Part shown: in pieces, positions 39,820-48,980 of the stretch | How the letters are laid out: each line of letters opens with the position of its first letter | Position numbering within the stretch: the first letter of the stretch is position 1 | Assembly (NCBI RefSeq): GCF_003696215.1 | Contig: NZ_RFFG01000032.1 | Location: 24,301 to 88,300 of the forward strand | Length of the DNA: 64,000 bases | Direction: 5' to 3' | Origin: Actinomadura harenae | GTDB lineage: Bacteria > Actinomycetota > Actinomycetes > Streptosporangiales > Streptosporangiaceae | The notes under the pieces: generated by a model | What the model was told of the DNA's origin: nothing | The model's database searches: none | Seen by the model: only the letters and a program-made list of their open reading frames with translations | Position numbers and translations under genes: made by a program

Positions 39820-42087
39820 ATGAGGACGACCATCCTGGGCTATCCGCGCATCGGCGCGCACCGGGAACTGAAGTTCGCCACCGAGAGGTACTGGGCCGGA
39901 CGGGCCGACGCCGCGGAGCTGGAGGCCACCGCGGCGACGCTCCGCCGGACGGTCTGGACCGAGCTGCGCGACGCCGGGCTGGACACGATCCCGTCCAACA
40001 CCTTCTCGCTTTACGACCACGTGCTCGACACGAGCGTCATGGTCGACGCCGTCCCCGCCCGTTACCGGGACCTGGACGGGCTCGACCGCTACTTCGCGAT
40101 GGCGCGCGGCACCGCCGACCGGCCGCCGCTGGAGATGACCAAGTGGTTCGACACGAACTACCACTACATCGTCCCCGAGCTGGAGCCGGGCACCCGGTTC
40201 CGGCTCGCGGACGGCGGACGCGCCAAGCCCCTCGCCGAGTACCTGGAGGCGCGGGAGCTCGGCATCGAGACGCGTCCGGTGCTGGTCGGCCCGCTCACGT
40301 ACCTGATGCTGGCCAAGGCCGCGCCGGGCACGCCCGACGCGTCCGCCGCGCCCGACGTGTCCGCCACGCCCGGCGCCTTCGGCGGGTTCGTGCCGCTCGA
40401 CCTGCTCGACCGGCTCGTCGAGGTGTACGCGGAGCTGCTGGAGCGCCTGGCCGGGGCGGGCGCGCGATGGGTGCAGCTGGACGAGCCCGTCCTGGCCGGT
40501 GACCTGGGCGAACGGGAGACCGAGGCGCTGGCGCGCGCCTACCGGAGGCTCGGCGGCCTGCCGAGCCGTCCGCGGATCATGGTCGCCGCCTACTTCGGCG
40601 CCGTCGCGCCCGGCCCGCTGGCCGAACTGGCCCGGACGGACGTCGAGGCGATCGCGCTCGACTTCGTCGCGGGCCCCGGGAACCTCGACGCGGTCGCGTC
40701 GGCGGGCGGGCTGAGCCGCAAGACCGTCGTCGCCGGCGTGGTCGACGGACGGAACGTCTGGCGCGCCGACCTCGCCCGCGCCCGCTCCACCTACGCCGTC
40801 CTGCTGGGGCTGGCCGGGCGGGTCGAGCTGAGTTCGTCCTGCTCGCTGATGCACGTCCCGGTCGACCTCGGCACCGAGCCGTCGCTCGCGCCGGACGTCC
40901 GGGAGCGTCTCGCCTTCGCCCGCCAGAAGGTCGCCGAGCTGGTCACCCTCGCCGCCGGCCTCCGCTCCGGCGTCCCGCCGACCGCCCCCGCCGCCCCGCC
41001 CGCCTCCGGAACGACGCCCCCTGTGGAGGACGGACCGGGGCGGTCCGACCGGAAGGTCCGGTTCGCGGCGCAGCAGGCCCGGCTCGGCCTGCCCGACCTC
41101 GCGACGACGACGATCGGCTCGTTCCCGCAGACCCCCGAGATCCGCCGGGCGCGCGCCGACCACAAGGCCGGACGCGTCGACGACGCCGCCTACACCGAGG
41201 CGATGCGCGCCGAGATCGCCCGCGTCATCGCGCTCCAGGAGGAGCTCGGCCTGGACGTCCTCGTGCACGGCGAGGCCGAGCGGAACGACATGGTGCAGTA
41301 CTTCGCCGAGCGGCTGGACGGGTACGCGGCGACCGAGAACGGCTGGGTGCAGTCGTACGGGACGCGGTGCGTGCGCCCGCCGATCCTGCACGGCGACGTG
41401 TCCCGGCCCGCGCCGATGACCGTCGGGTGGACCGCCTTCGCGCAGTCCCTCACCGGCCGTCCGGTGAAGGGCATGCTGACCGGGCCGGTGACGATGCTGG
41501 CCTGGTCGTTCGTCCGGGACGACCAGCCGCTCGCCGCGACCGCGCGGCAGGTCGCGCTGGCGCTGCGCGCCGAGATCGCCGACCTGGAGGCCGCCGGGAT
41601 CGCGATCGTCCAGGTGGACGAGCCCGCGCTCCGCGAACTGCTCCCGCTCCGCGCGGCCGACCAGCCCGCCTACCTGGAGTGGGCCGTCGCGGCGTTCCGG
41701 CTCGCCACGTCCGGGGCCGCGGACGCCACCCAGATCCACACCCACATGTGCTACTCGGAGTTCGGCGAGATCATCACCGCGATCGCCGCCCTGGACGCGG
41801 ACGTCACCAGCGTCGAGGCCGCGCGCTCGCACATGGAGCTGGTCGCCGACCTCGACGCGGCGGGGTACGCCAACGGGATCGGGCCCGGCGTGTACGACAT
41901 CCACTCGCCGCGCGTCCCGCCGGCGGAGGAGATCGAGGCGAACCTGCGCCGTGCGCTCCGCGCCGTCCCGGCCGGCCGGCTGTGGGTGAACCCCGACTGC
42001 GGCCTCAAGACCCGCGCCTACCCGGAGACCAGGGCGGCGCTCGCGAACATGGTGAGCGCCGCGCGGGCCGTCCGGGCGACGCTCTGA
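39820..42087 (+). CDS. metE: B12-independent methionine synthase
   Basis: MetE transfers a methyl group from 5-methyltetrahydropteroyl-triglutamate to homocysteine. The 755-residue length is normal. The N-terminal domain starts TTILGYPRIGAHRELKFATERYW. The C-terminal catalytic barrel has TTTIGSFPQTPEIRRAR, VLVHGEAERNDMVQYF, and the zinc ligands in HMCYSEF and in WVNPDCGLKTR. The segment near residues 385-410 (PPTAPAAPPASGTTPP) is an Ala/Pro linker between halves. GAGGGAAG precedes the ATG. The upstream cobalamin riboswitch implies repression when B12 is plentiful. Confidence 0.97.
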   Translation: MRTTILGYPRIGAHRELKFATERYWAGRADAAELEATAATLRRTVWTELRDAGLDTIPSNTFSLYDHVLDTSVMVDAVPARYRDLDGLDRYFAMARGTADRPPLEMTKWFDTNYHYIVPELEPGTRFRLADGGRAKPLAEYLEARELGIETRPVLVGPLTYLMLAKAAPGTPDASAAPDVSATPGAFGGFVPLDLLDRLVEVYAELLERLAGAGARWVQLDEPVLAGDLGERETEALARAYRRLGGLPSRPRIMVAAYFGAVAPGPLAELARTDVEAIALDFVAGPGNLDAVASAGGLSRKTVVAGVVDGRNVWRADLARARSTYAVLLGLAGRVELSSSCSLMHVPVDLGTEPSLAPDVRERLAFARQKVAELVTLAAGLRSGVPPTAPAAPPASGTTPPVEDGPGRSDRKVRFAAQQARLGLPDLATTTIGSFPQTPEIRRARADHKAGRVDDAAYTEAMRAEIARVIALQEELGLDVLVHGEAERNDMVQYFAERLDGYAATENGWVQSYGTRCVRPPILHGDVSRPAPMTVGWTAFAQSLTGRPVKGMLTGPVTMLAWSFVRDDQPLAATARQVALALRAEIADLEAAGIAIVQVDEPALRELLPLRAADQPAYLEWAVAAFRLATSGAADATQIHTHMCYSEFGEIITAIAALDADVTSVEAARSHMELVADLDAAGYANGIGPGVYDIHSPRVPPAEEIEANLRRALRAVPAGRLWVNPDCGLKTRAYPETRAALANMVSAARAVRATL

Positions 42088-42298
42088 CCGTCGCCGGGAC
42101 GGCCTCAACCGGCCACCCCGCACTCCTCTGACCAGGCGCTTCGCGGCCTCCCGCCCCTCGGCGCGGGGTCGCGGGGCGCCGCCCGCGGACCTTCCGGCGA
42201 GTACGGCGTAGCCGGGGCCGGGCGCCGGGGTACCTACTCGCTGGCGGAGTCGCCGTGGCGGAGCGCCCCGGCGACGGCGAAGGGGGTGGGAGCACCGG

Positions 42299-44380
42299 AT
42301 GAGGATGTTCAGGCGGAGGCCACGAACCGAGGGGGACGGCGAGGGGGACGGCGTCCCGGCGGACGGCCGGAACGAGCGGCCGGAGCAGGAGGAGCCGGAG
42401 CAGGAGGGGAAGGACGGGCCGCTGCTCGGGCCTGAGCTGAGCGAGCCTAACGGCTGGTACGGGCGCGCGGCGGAGATGGCGAAGACGGACATGCTCACCA
42501 TGACCCGCCGGCTGCCGCGCCTGATCGGGCAGGTCGGACGGCTCGGCTGGCAGGCGAACCGGCGGGACCTGGTGATCACGGTCGTGTTCAACGCGGTCGC
42601 CGGGGTGTTCACGGCGTTCGGGCTGCTCGCGACGACGCGCGTGCTGACCGCGCTGTTCGCGGCCGGGCCGACGCCCGACCGGGTGCGCGCGGCGGCGCCC
42701 GCGCTCGCGCTGGTCGGGGCGGCGATCACGGTCCGGGCGTCGTGCACGCTGCTCGCGCAGTGGACGCAGCAGCGGCTGCGCCCGCAGGTCGAGCGGATCG
42801 TGGAGCAGCGGCTCTACGAGGGGACGACGGCGATCGACCTGGCCTGGTTCGACGACGCCGACCACCAGGACGCGCTGCACCGGGCGCGGCTGCGCGGGCT
42901 GGACTCGGCGTCGTCCATGGTGGACAACGCCGTGGACCTCGGGACGGCCGTGGTCGGGGTCGCGGCGGCGGCCGGGGCGCTCGGCGTCCTGCACCCGGTG
43001 CTGCTTCCGCTGCTGGTGCTGACCGCGCTGCCGGAGGCGTGGGCGGCCGTCCGGTCGGCGCGCCTCGGCTACCTGGCGCAGATGTCGCTCGTCGAGGTCC
43101 GGCGGCGCAGCTGGATCATGACGGACCTGATGACGGGCCGCGACCACGCCGCCGAGGTCCGCTCGTTCACCGTCCGGCCGCATCTGCTCCGTCAGTACGG
43201 GACGCTCGCCGACCAGGTCAGAGGGGTGCTGGTCGCGGTGGCGCGGCGCCGGACGCTCACCCAGCTGTACGGCGACGTGCTGCGCGGGGTCGCGACGGCC
43301 GTCCTCTACGCGGTGCTCGGCGTGCTCCTCTGGCAGGGGATGATGCCGCTCGCCGTCGCCGGGACGGCCGTGCTGGCGATCCGCACCGGCCAGCAGTCGC
43401 TCCTCAACCTCGTCCACGCGCTGAACCGGACCTACGAGGACGGCCTGTACTTCGCGGACTACCTCTCCTACGTCCAGCTGGCGGAGAAGTCCCTCGAGCG
43501 CGAGCACGCGGCGCTGGAGCACACGGCGCTCGAGCACACGCAGGAGGACGGCTCGCCGCTGCGCGACTTCCGGCGGATCACCGTCGAGGGCATCACCTTC
43601 ACCTACCCGGGCGCGGACGCGCCGGCCCTGCGGGACGTGTCGGTGCGGCTCGAGCGGGGCGAGGTCGTCGCGCTGGTGGGGGAGAACGGCTCGGGCAAGA
43701 CCACGCTGGCGAAGATCCTCGCGGGGCTGTACACGCCGGAGCACGGCCGGGTCCGGTGGGACGACGTGGTCGTCACCGGCCTCGACCCCGAGGTGCTGCG
43801 CCGCGACATCGCGGTCGTCGCGCAGGACCACACGCACTGGCCGATGACGGCCGCCGACAACATCGCGATGGGCGACGACCTGCGCGTCCAGGCCGCGCGG
43901 CGGGCCGTGCGCGAAGCGGCGTCGGATTCGGGCGCGGACGAGGTGATCGACACCCTGCCGTTCGGCTACGACACGCTCCTGGACAAGCGCTTCGCCCAGG
44001 GGCAGGAGCTGTCCGGCGGGCAGTGGCAGCGGCTCGCGGCCGCGCGCGGCTTCTACCGGGACGCGCCCCTGCTGATCTGCGACGAGCCGACCGCCGCCCT
44101 GGACGCCCGCGCCGAGCACCGCCTGTTCGAGCAGATCCGCGCGCACGCCGCCCGTCACGGGCGGACCGTCCTGCTGATCACGCACCGGCTGGCGAGCGTC
44201 CGCCACGCCGACCGCGTCTACGTCCTGGAGAACGGCCGTGTCACCGAGCACGGCACCCACACCGACCTGATGACCCTCAACGGCCTGTACGCCGACCTCT
44301 ACGGCCTCCAGGCGTCCGCCTACCGTCTCGACCCCGACCAGGACCGGCCGTTCGAGACCGACGCCGCGCCCGCCACCTGA
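42299..44380 (+). CDS. Fused ABC exporter (permease plus ATPase)
   Basis: This 693-residue half-transporter has an unusual acidic Glu/Pro-rich N-terminus (residues about 8-45). About six membrane helices follow (residues 95-390), and an ATPase domain with Walker A GENGSGKTT (Lys467), signature LSGGQWQRLAAARGF, Walker B LLICDEPTAALD and a switch His in LITHRLAS. There is no peptidase C39 domain. The helical part with RRRSWIMTDLMTGRDHAAEVRSF resembles exporters next to peptide natural-product genes, but no such genes are here. A mini-repeat EHAALEHTALEHT precedes the ATPase. GGGAG lies six bases before ATG 42299. The next gene is convergent. Confidence 0.9.
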   Translation: MRMFRRRPRTEGDGEGDGVPADGRNERPEQEEPEQEGKDGPLLGPELSEPNGWYGRAAEMAKTDMLTMTRRLPRLIGQVGRLGWQANRRDLVITVVFNAVAGVFTAFGLLATTRVLTALFAAGPTPDRVRAAAPALALVGAAITVRASCTLLAQWTQQRLRPQVERIVEQRLYEGTTAIDLAWFDDADHQDALHRARLRGLDSASSMVDNAVDLGTAVVGVAAAAGALGVLHPVLLPLLVLTALPEAWAAVRSARLGYLAQMSLVEVRRRSWIMTDLMTGRDHAAEVRSFTVRPHLLRQYGTLADQVRGVLVAVARRRTLTQLYGDVLRGVATAVLYAVLGVLLWQGMMPLAVAGTAVLAIRTGQQSLLNLVHALNRTYEDGLYFADYLSYVQLAEKSLEREHAALEHTALEHTQEDGSPLRDFRRITVEGITFTYPGADAPALRDVSVRLERGEVVALVGENGSGKTTLAKILAGLYTPEHGRVRWDDVVVTGLDPEVLRRDIAVVAQDHTHWPMTAADNIAMGDDLRVQAARRAVREAASDSGADEVIDTLPFGYDTLLDKRFAQGQELSGGQWQRLAAARGFYRDAPLLICDEPTAALDARAEHRLFEQIRAHAARHGRTVLLITHRLASVRHADRVYVLENGRVTEHGTHTDLMTLNGLYADLYGLQASAYRLDPDQDRPFETDAAPAT

Positions 44381-44409
44381 CGGCGGACGCGGCCCGTCCC
44401 GGTCACGTC

Positions 44410-46224
44410 CTAGCCGGTGGCCGGGTACGGGCGGAGGCTCTGGAAGATCTTGGTGAGGGTCTCGGGCGAGGCGGCCTGGATCTTCGGGCCGCCGAAGACG
44501 ACGAAGCCGAGGGGGAGGCCGCCCGTGCCGGGCGTCCTCGGCGTGGCGGTGAGGACGCTGACCTGCGCGCCCGGACGGATCGCGTTGCACTGTTCGTGCC
44601 CGGACGGCACCGAGAGGACGGTGTAGGTGACGGCCTGGGCCTGGATCCCGCCGTGCAGGGTGATCGTCCACTTCTTGCCGGCGTCCAGGACCGGGGCCTT
44701 GGTGTTCGTGCCGAACACCCAGCGCGCCCACGTCCGGGCCTCCAGGTCGGCCTCCTTCGCCAGCGCCGCCGACTTCGCCGGGTCGGTCGGCGCCAGCCCC
44801 TTGCCGCCGCGGGTGCCCGCGAACGACAGGTAGCAGCCTTCCCCGTTGCCGTTCTCCTGCTTGACGTGGGCGACCGAGGTCGCGCCGATCTTCACGCTCT
44901 CGTCGGACGGCCCGTAGGCGACCGAGGTGCCCGGGGACTCGAGCTGCCACCCGAACGGCACGTCGTACGCCACCCCGCGCTCCGTCGAGACCACGACCTG
45001 CCAGTACGGATCGGCGACCGGTTTCGGCGGCCCCTGGGCGGCGGGGGCCGCGGCGGCGGGCGTCCGCTCGGTCGGTTGCGCGTCCGCCCGGTGGCCGCCC
45101 TTGGAGGACGTCAGCGCCACCGTTCCGGCGACCGCCGCGGCCGCCACGGCGACCGTCGCGGCGACGGCCACGAGCAGGGGCTTCCTGCGCGAGCGCTTCG
45201 AACCGCCAGGGCCGCTCGAGCCGCCAGGGCCGCTCGAGCCGCCCGAGCCGCCCGAGCCGCCCGAGCCGCCCGAGCCGCCCGAGCCGCCCGGGTTGCTCGG
45301 GCCGTTCTGGTACCCCGGGACCGTCATGGCCCCGTCGGTGACGGTCGGCTCGACGACCGGCTGGACGCCCGGGAGGCCCATGACGCCCCGCTGCGGTTCC
45401 GCCGCGAACATGGCGAGCTGGGCGGCGACGTCCGCGGCCGATCCGGGACGCGCCGACGGGTCCTTGGCCAGCAGTTCCCGGACGAGGCGTCCCAGCCCCT
45501 CCGGCACGTTCGGCGGGAGCGGCGGCGGAGGCTCGTGCAGATGCCGGTACATGAGCTGCGCACCCGTCCCGGCGAAGGGCGGGTTCCCGGTCAGCAGCTC
45601 GTGCAGGACGCAGCCCAGCGCGTACAGGTCGGAGCGCGGCCCGATCTCGCCGCCCGTGAACTGCTCGGGCGCCATGTACCGGGGCGTGCCGATCGACCCG
45701 CCCTCCACCGTCAGCCGCGTCGCCGCCGCGTCCGCCAGGTGCGCGATGCCGAAGTCGCAGATCTTCACCCGGTCGCCGGGGAGCAGGAACAGGTTCGCGG
45801 GCTTGACGTCCCGGTGGACGACTCCGCGCGCGTGCGCCGCGGCCAGCGCGTCCGCGACCTGGGCGGTCAGGGACGCGGCGCGCGGCGCCGGCATCCCGCC
45901 CGGCGAGCCGTCCAGGACGGCCCGCAGGTCCTGTCCCTCCAGCAGCTCCATCACCAGGTACAGGACGCGGCCGCCGGCCTCCCGGTGCTCGCCGACGTCG
46001 TGCACGACGGTGATGCCGGGATGCTGGAGCGTCCCCGCGGTCTCCGCCTCGCGCAGCAGCCGCGCGCTCGTCCGCTCGTCGTCCCCCGCCTCGGCGCGGA
46101 TCACCTTCACCGCGACGGGACGCCGCAACCGCTCGTCGGTCGCGCGCCAGACCTCGCCCATTCCGCCGCGTCCCAGCGTCACGTCCAGCCGGTAGCGCGC
46201 CCCCAGAAGCGTCCCCTGTTCCAT
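44410..46224 (-). CDS. Transmembrane Ser/Thr protein kinase with extracellular sensor
   Basis: This 604-residue PknB-like kinase has a glycine loop LGRGGMGEVW, Lys40 in AVKVI, catalytic HRDVKPANL, DFG as CDFGIAH, and APEQ. A linker of about 35 residues made of Gly-Gly-Ser repeats (near 45.20-45.29 kb) follows. Then come a basic stop and one membrane helix (PLLVAVAATVAVAAAAVAG). The extracellular domain of about 215 residues (YDVPFGWQLESPGTSVAYG, two Cys) has no PASTA repeat, so it senses something other than peptidoglycan stems. The target is unknown; the neighbouring permease is a candidate. ATG 46224 is chosen over GTG 46239. Confidence 0.92.
   Translation of the reverse strand: MEQGTLLGARYRLDVTLGRGGMGEVWRATDERLRRPVAVKVIRAEAGDDERTSARLLREAETAGTLQHPGITVVHDVGEHREAGGRVLYLVMELLEGQDLRAVLDGSPGGMPAPRAASLTAQVADALAAAHARGVVHRDVKPANLFLLPGDRVKICDFGIAHLADAAATRLTVEGGSIGTPRYMAPEQFTGGEIGPRSDLYALGCVLHELLTGNPPFAGTGAQLMYRHLHEPPPPLPPNVPEGLGRLVRELLAKDPSARPGSAADVAAQLAMFAAEPQRGVMGLPGVQPVVEPTVTDGAMTVPGYQNGPSNPGGSGGSGGSGGSGGSGGSSGPGGSSGPGGSKRSRRKPLLVAVAATVAVAAAAVAGTVALTSSKGGHRADAQPTERTPAAAAPAAQGPPKPVADPYWQVVVSTERGVAYDVPFGWQLESPGTSVAYGPSDESVKIGATSVAHVKQENGNGEGCYLSFAGTRGGKGLAPTDPAKSAALAKEADLEARTWARWVFGTNTKAPVLDAGKKWTITLHGGIQAQAVTYTVLSVPSGHEQCNAIRPGAQVSVLTATPRTPGTGGLPLGFVVFGGPKIQAASPETLTKIFQSLRPYPATG
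45203..45292. repeat. Tandem repeat encoding the Gly-Ser linker of the kinase
   Basis: Two 18-base units with the pattern CCGCCAGGGCCGCTCGAG (45203-45238) are followed by about six 9-base units CCGCCCGAG (45239-45292). Read on the minus strand they give GGS and SSGPGG repeats. Such arrays change length easily by slippage. Confidence 0.75.
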
Positions 46225-46302
46225 GGAGGGACATCCCACCAGAAACCGCCGCCGAGATCCATGCGCGTGGACCCCGGCGGCGGCGTCGTCCGGGGGCGCG
46301 TG

Positions 46303-47739
46303 CTAGGAGCGCGCGGTGGCGGGCTCGCCCGAACCCTCGGCGGCGGTGTCGTCCTCGGCCCAGACGCGGCCCATCGCGTCCAGCAGGACGGGACGGTTCC
46401 GGACGATCCAGCCGAGGTACCCGAGACCGGCGGCCATCCACACCACGACCAGGGCGAGCGCGACGCGGTTCGCGCCCGTCGGGAGCGGGACGAGCTGCCC
46501 GTACACCGGCAGCAGGAGCAGCAGGGCGGCCACCACCGGCACCACGCCGTGCCGCAGCGCCGAGAACTCGGCGCGGTGCTCGCGCAGGTAGTACCGGACG
46601 AGCGCGACGCTGATCGAGATGTAGACCAGCACCATCGCGACACCGACGATCTGCCCGGCGAACCCGTACATGCGGATCGGCCCGATCCACAGGCCCCCGG
46701 TCAGCGACAGCGCGAGCGACACGGCCATGGAGCAGGAGAGCGCCGCCCGCGGGACCTGGCCGTGGCCGACGGTGCCGAGCCCGCGCGGCAGCAGCCCCTC
46801 GCGTCCCATCGCGAAGACGACCCGGACCTGCGCGGTGACGCCGGAGATCAGGTTCGCGAACTGGCTGTTCAGGACGGTCAGCGCGAGCAGCCAGCCGAGG
46901 CCCCAGTAGCGGTGCGTCAGGGTCGTCCAGGGCTCGGGGTCGGTGCGCAGCGCGCCGTGGTGGCCGAATCCGGTCGCGGCCGCGAACCCGGCCAGGACGT
47001 AGAACGCGCCGATCCCGAGGACGGCGGCGAACAGCGCGACCGGGATCGCGCGCCGCGCCGACCGGGCCTCCTCGCCGAGCGTGCCCGCCGACTCGAACCC
47101 GATGAACATCAGGATGCCCCACAGCATCCCCTTGCCGAGGCCGCCGAGACCGTCCGGCGAGGACGACGGGCTGAACGGCGCGAGGCTCACCCCGTCCGCG
47201 CCGCCCTTCCCGAGGATCACGCCGAACAGGGCGAGCAGGACGCCGATCTCCAGCACCAGGAAGATCAGCGCGGTCTTCGCCGACTGCGACACCCCGAGCG
47301 CGCTGATGCCCCACACCGCCGCGCCGTACACCAGGGTGAGCAGCCACCATGGAACGTTCCAGCCCAGTTCGGCGCGCAGGAAGTCGTGCGTCGAGGAGCC
47401 GATCGCGGGCAGCACCATCGGGGCGACCATCCCGTACGCGAGCAGCAGCAGCCACCCGGACGCGAACCCGCCGCGCTTGCCGAACCCGTGCGCGTTGAAC
47501 GTGTACGCGAACCCGGCCGTCGGCAGCTTCCGCGCGAACGAGGCGATGACGGACGCGACCAGCAGGCACACGACCATCGCCAGCAGGATCGCCAGCGGCA
47601 GCGCGTACCCCGCCGCCTGCGCCGCGAGCGGCGTGTTGAAGAAGACGGCGGTCGCCGGGGCCATGAAGGCCATCGCGATGACCGCCACGCCGACCGCGCC
47701 GACCGCGTCCCGGCGCAGGCCGGGTGATCGCAGGGACAT
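46303..47739 (-). CDS. APC-family amino-acid permease
   Basis: This 478-residue transporter has about 12 hydrophobic segments and APC-superfamily features. These are VAVIAMAFMAPATAVFFN in helix 1, ARKLPTAGFAYTFNAHGFG before helix 3, FIGFESAGTLGEEARSARRAIP in the helix 6 region, and GREGLLPRGLGTVGHGQVPR after helix 8. It should take up amino acids or amines with protons. GGAGGAGC stands just before the ATG at 47739. The start lies 80 bases from the DUF2332 gene stop in the same direction, so the two and perhaps the kinase gene downstream may be in one transcription unit. Confidence 0.9.
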   Translation of the reverse strand: MSLRSPGLRRDAVGAVGVAVIAMAFMAPATAVFFNTPLAAQAAGYALPLAILLAMVVCLLVASVIASFARKLPTAGFAYTFNAHGFGKRGGFASGWLLLLAYGMVAPMVLPAIGSSTHDFLRAELGWNVPWWLLTLVYGAAVWGISALGVSQSAKTALIFLVLEIGVLLALFGVILGKGGADGVSLAPFSPSSSPDGLGGLGKGMLWGILMFIGFESAGTLGEEARSARRAIPVALFAAVLGIGAFYVLAGFAAATGFGHHGALRTDPEPWTTLTHRYWGLGWLLALTVLNSQFANLISGVTAQVRVVFAMGREGLLPRGLGTVGHGQVPRAALSCSMAVSLALSLTGGLWIGPIRMYGFAGQIVGVAMVLVYISISVALVRYYLREHRAEFSALRHGVVPVVAALLLLLPVYGQLVPLPTGANRVALALVVVWMAAGLGYLGWIVRNRPVLLDAMGRVWAEDDTAAEGSGEPATARS

Positions 47740-47820
47740 GCTCCTCCAAGCCGTCCTCGGACGGGCCGGCCGGACGGCCGGCGGTCGCCGAGCATCTCGT
47801 CCCTGTAGTACCCACCCAGG

Positions 47821-48876
47821 TCAGTGCCAGTGGGCGGGAACTCCGTGGTGCGGGGTGTCGGCGAGGACGCGCCGCCCGCCCCCGCCCTCCGGCCACAGGC
47901 GCAGCGTCAGGACCGGCAGGCTGTGGAAGTCGGCGTCGTCCGCCTGCTCCAGATGCAGGTGGGCGACCGGCGCGTCCGGCGTCGCGGCCGCGCCCGCCCG
48001 CTCGACGGCGGCCGTGACGTCCGCCTGCTGCGCGGGGGAGAGGTACTGCCACATCAGCGAGTGCCACACGACCGTGACCACGCCCGGCCGCGGCGCGAGC
48101 CCGGCGAGGAACGTCGCGGCGTCCGCGCGGACGACCGTCGCCGGGACCCGCGCCGCGACCTCCAGCGCGCCCCGCAGCCGCGCGACACGTTCGTGCTGGT
48201 CAGGCCAGACGAACGAGAGCAGCCGGACGGCGTCCGCGACCGGGTCCACCGGCGCGGGGTCGCAGCCCGTCCGCTCCACGATCGCCAGGCCGGCCGACAG
48301 CGGCGGCGGCGATCCGAGCCAGCAGTCGCGCAGCACCACGGGCGAGTCCGCCGGGCCGAACGCCAGGCCGCCCTCCGACTCGTACCGGTACAGGTCGGCG
48401 CGCAGGTTCAGGCCCGCGCTGGCCCCGACCTCCAGCAGTCGGACGGGCCGCTCCCCGAGCTCCGCCATGATCGCCAGCAGGCCGCCGACGAGCGGCGCGG
48501 CCCGTCCGACCTCGTTGGTCTGCGGGTCCCCGGCCATCGCCGCGCGCACCTCGTCCGGACGGTCCGCCAGCAGCGCCCGGAACGCGGGCCACGCCGACAG
48601 CGGGTCGGCCGTCCCGCCCGCCGTCGGGTAGTGCGCGGCCAGCTCGGGCGCCCGCCCGGAGAGGACGAGCCGGTGCGCCGCGCCGAGCAGCCGCAGGCAC
48701 CGCCCGGCCTCCGGTCCGCCCGAAAGGACGTCGAAGGCCGGTCCGCCGACGTCGCCGGCCGCGCGGCGCATCAGCTCCGCGTACATGGGCGAACCGCCCT
48801 TCTCGCAGGTCGCCGCCTGGGCGAGCAGCTCGGCGCGGAGCCGGTCGGAGAAGGTGTCAGGGGGAGTCGAGGTCAT
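47821..48876 (-). CDS. DUF2332 protein
   Basis: This 351-residue protein matches the uncharacterised family DUF2332. It begins with LRAELLAQAATCEKGGSPMYAELMRRAAGD, has a central methyltransferase-like LLEVGASAGLNLRADLYRYE, the WPDQHERVARLRGAL segment and VVWHSLMWQYLSPAQQADV. The GASAGLN glycine loop suggests nucleotide or SAM binding, but no activity is established. It ends with a His-rich tail. It is divergent from the M28 peptidase gene. Confidence 0.87.
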   Translation of the reverse strand: MTSTPPDTFSDRLRAELLAQAATCEKGGSPMYAELMRRAAGDVGGPAFDVLSGGPEAGRCLRLLGAAHRLVLSGRAPELAAHYPTAGGTADPLSAWPAFRALLADRPDEVRAAMAGDPQTNEVGRAAPLVGGLLAIMAELGERPVRLLEVGASAGLNLRADLYRYESEGGLAFGPADSPVVLRDCWLGSPPPLSAGLAIVERTGCDPAPVDPVADAVRLLSFVWPDQHERVARLRGALEVAARVPATVVRADAATFLAGLAPRPGVVTVVWHSLMWQYLSPAQQADVTAAVERAGAAATPDAPVAHLHLEQADDADFHSLPVLTLRLWPEGGGGRRVLADTPHHGVPAHWH

Positions 48877-48980
48877 GGGTCCATTCTCCTCATTGACCGA
48901 TAACGATCTTGATTGGGACGATCACGAGCACTCACATCCGCGATCGGGGGGCTCCGCGAGGAGCGACCGAAGGAGGCGCG

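Noticed and set aside
42005..48067. Very long minus-strand open frame (2020 codons) and others such as 11837-15301
   Set aside because: They lie antisense to metE, the ABC exporter, GH31 and other clear genes. Their translations are Arg/Gly/Pro-rich with no domains. Such frames are expected in DNA with few A/T-rich stops.
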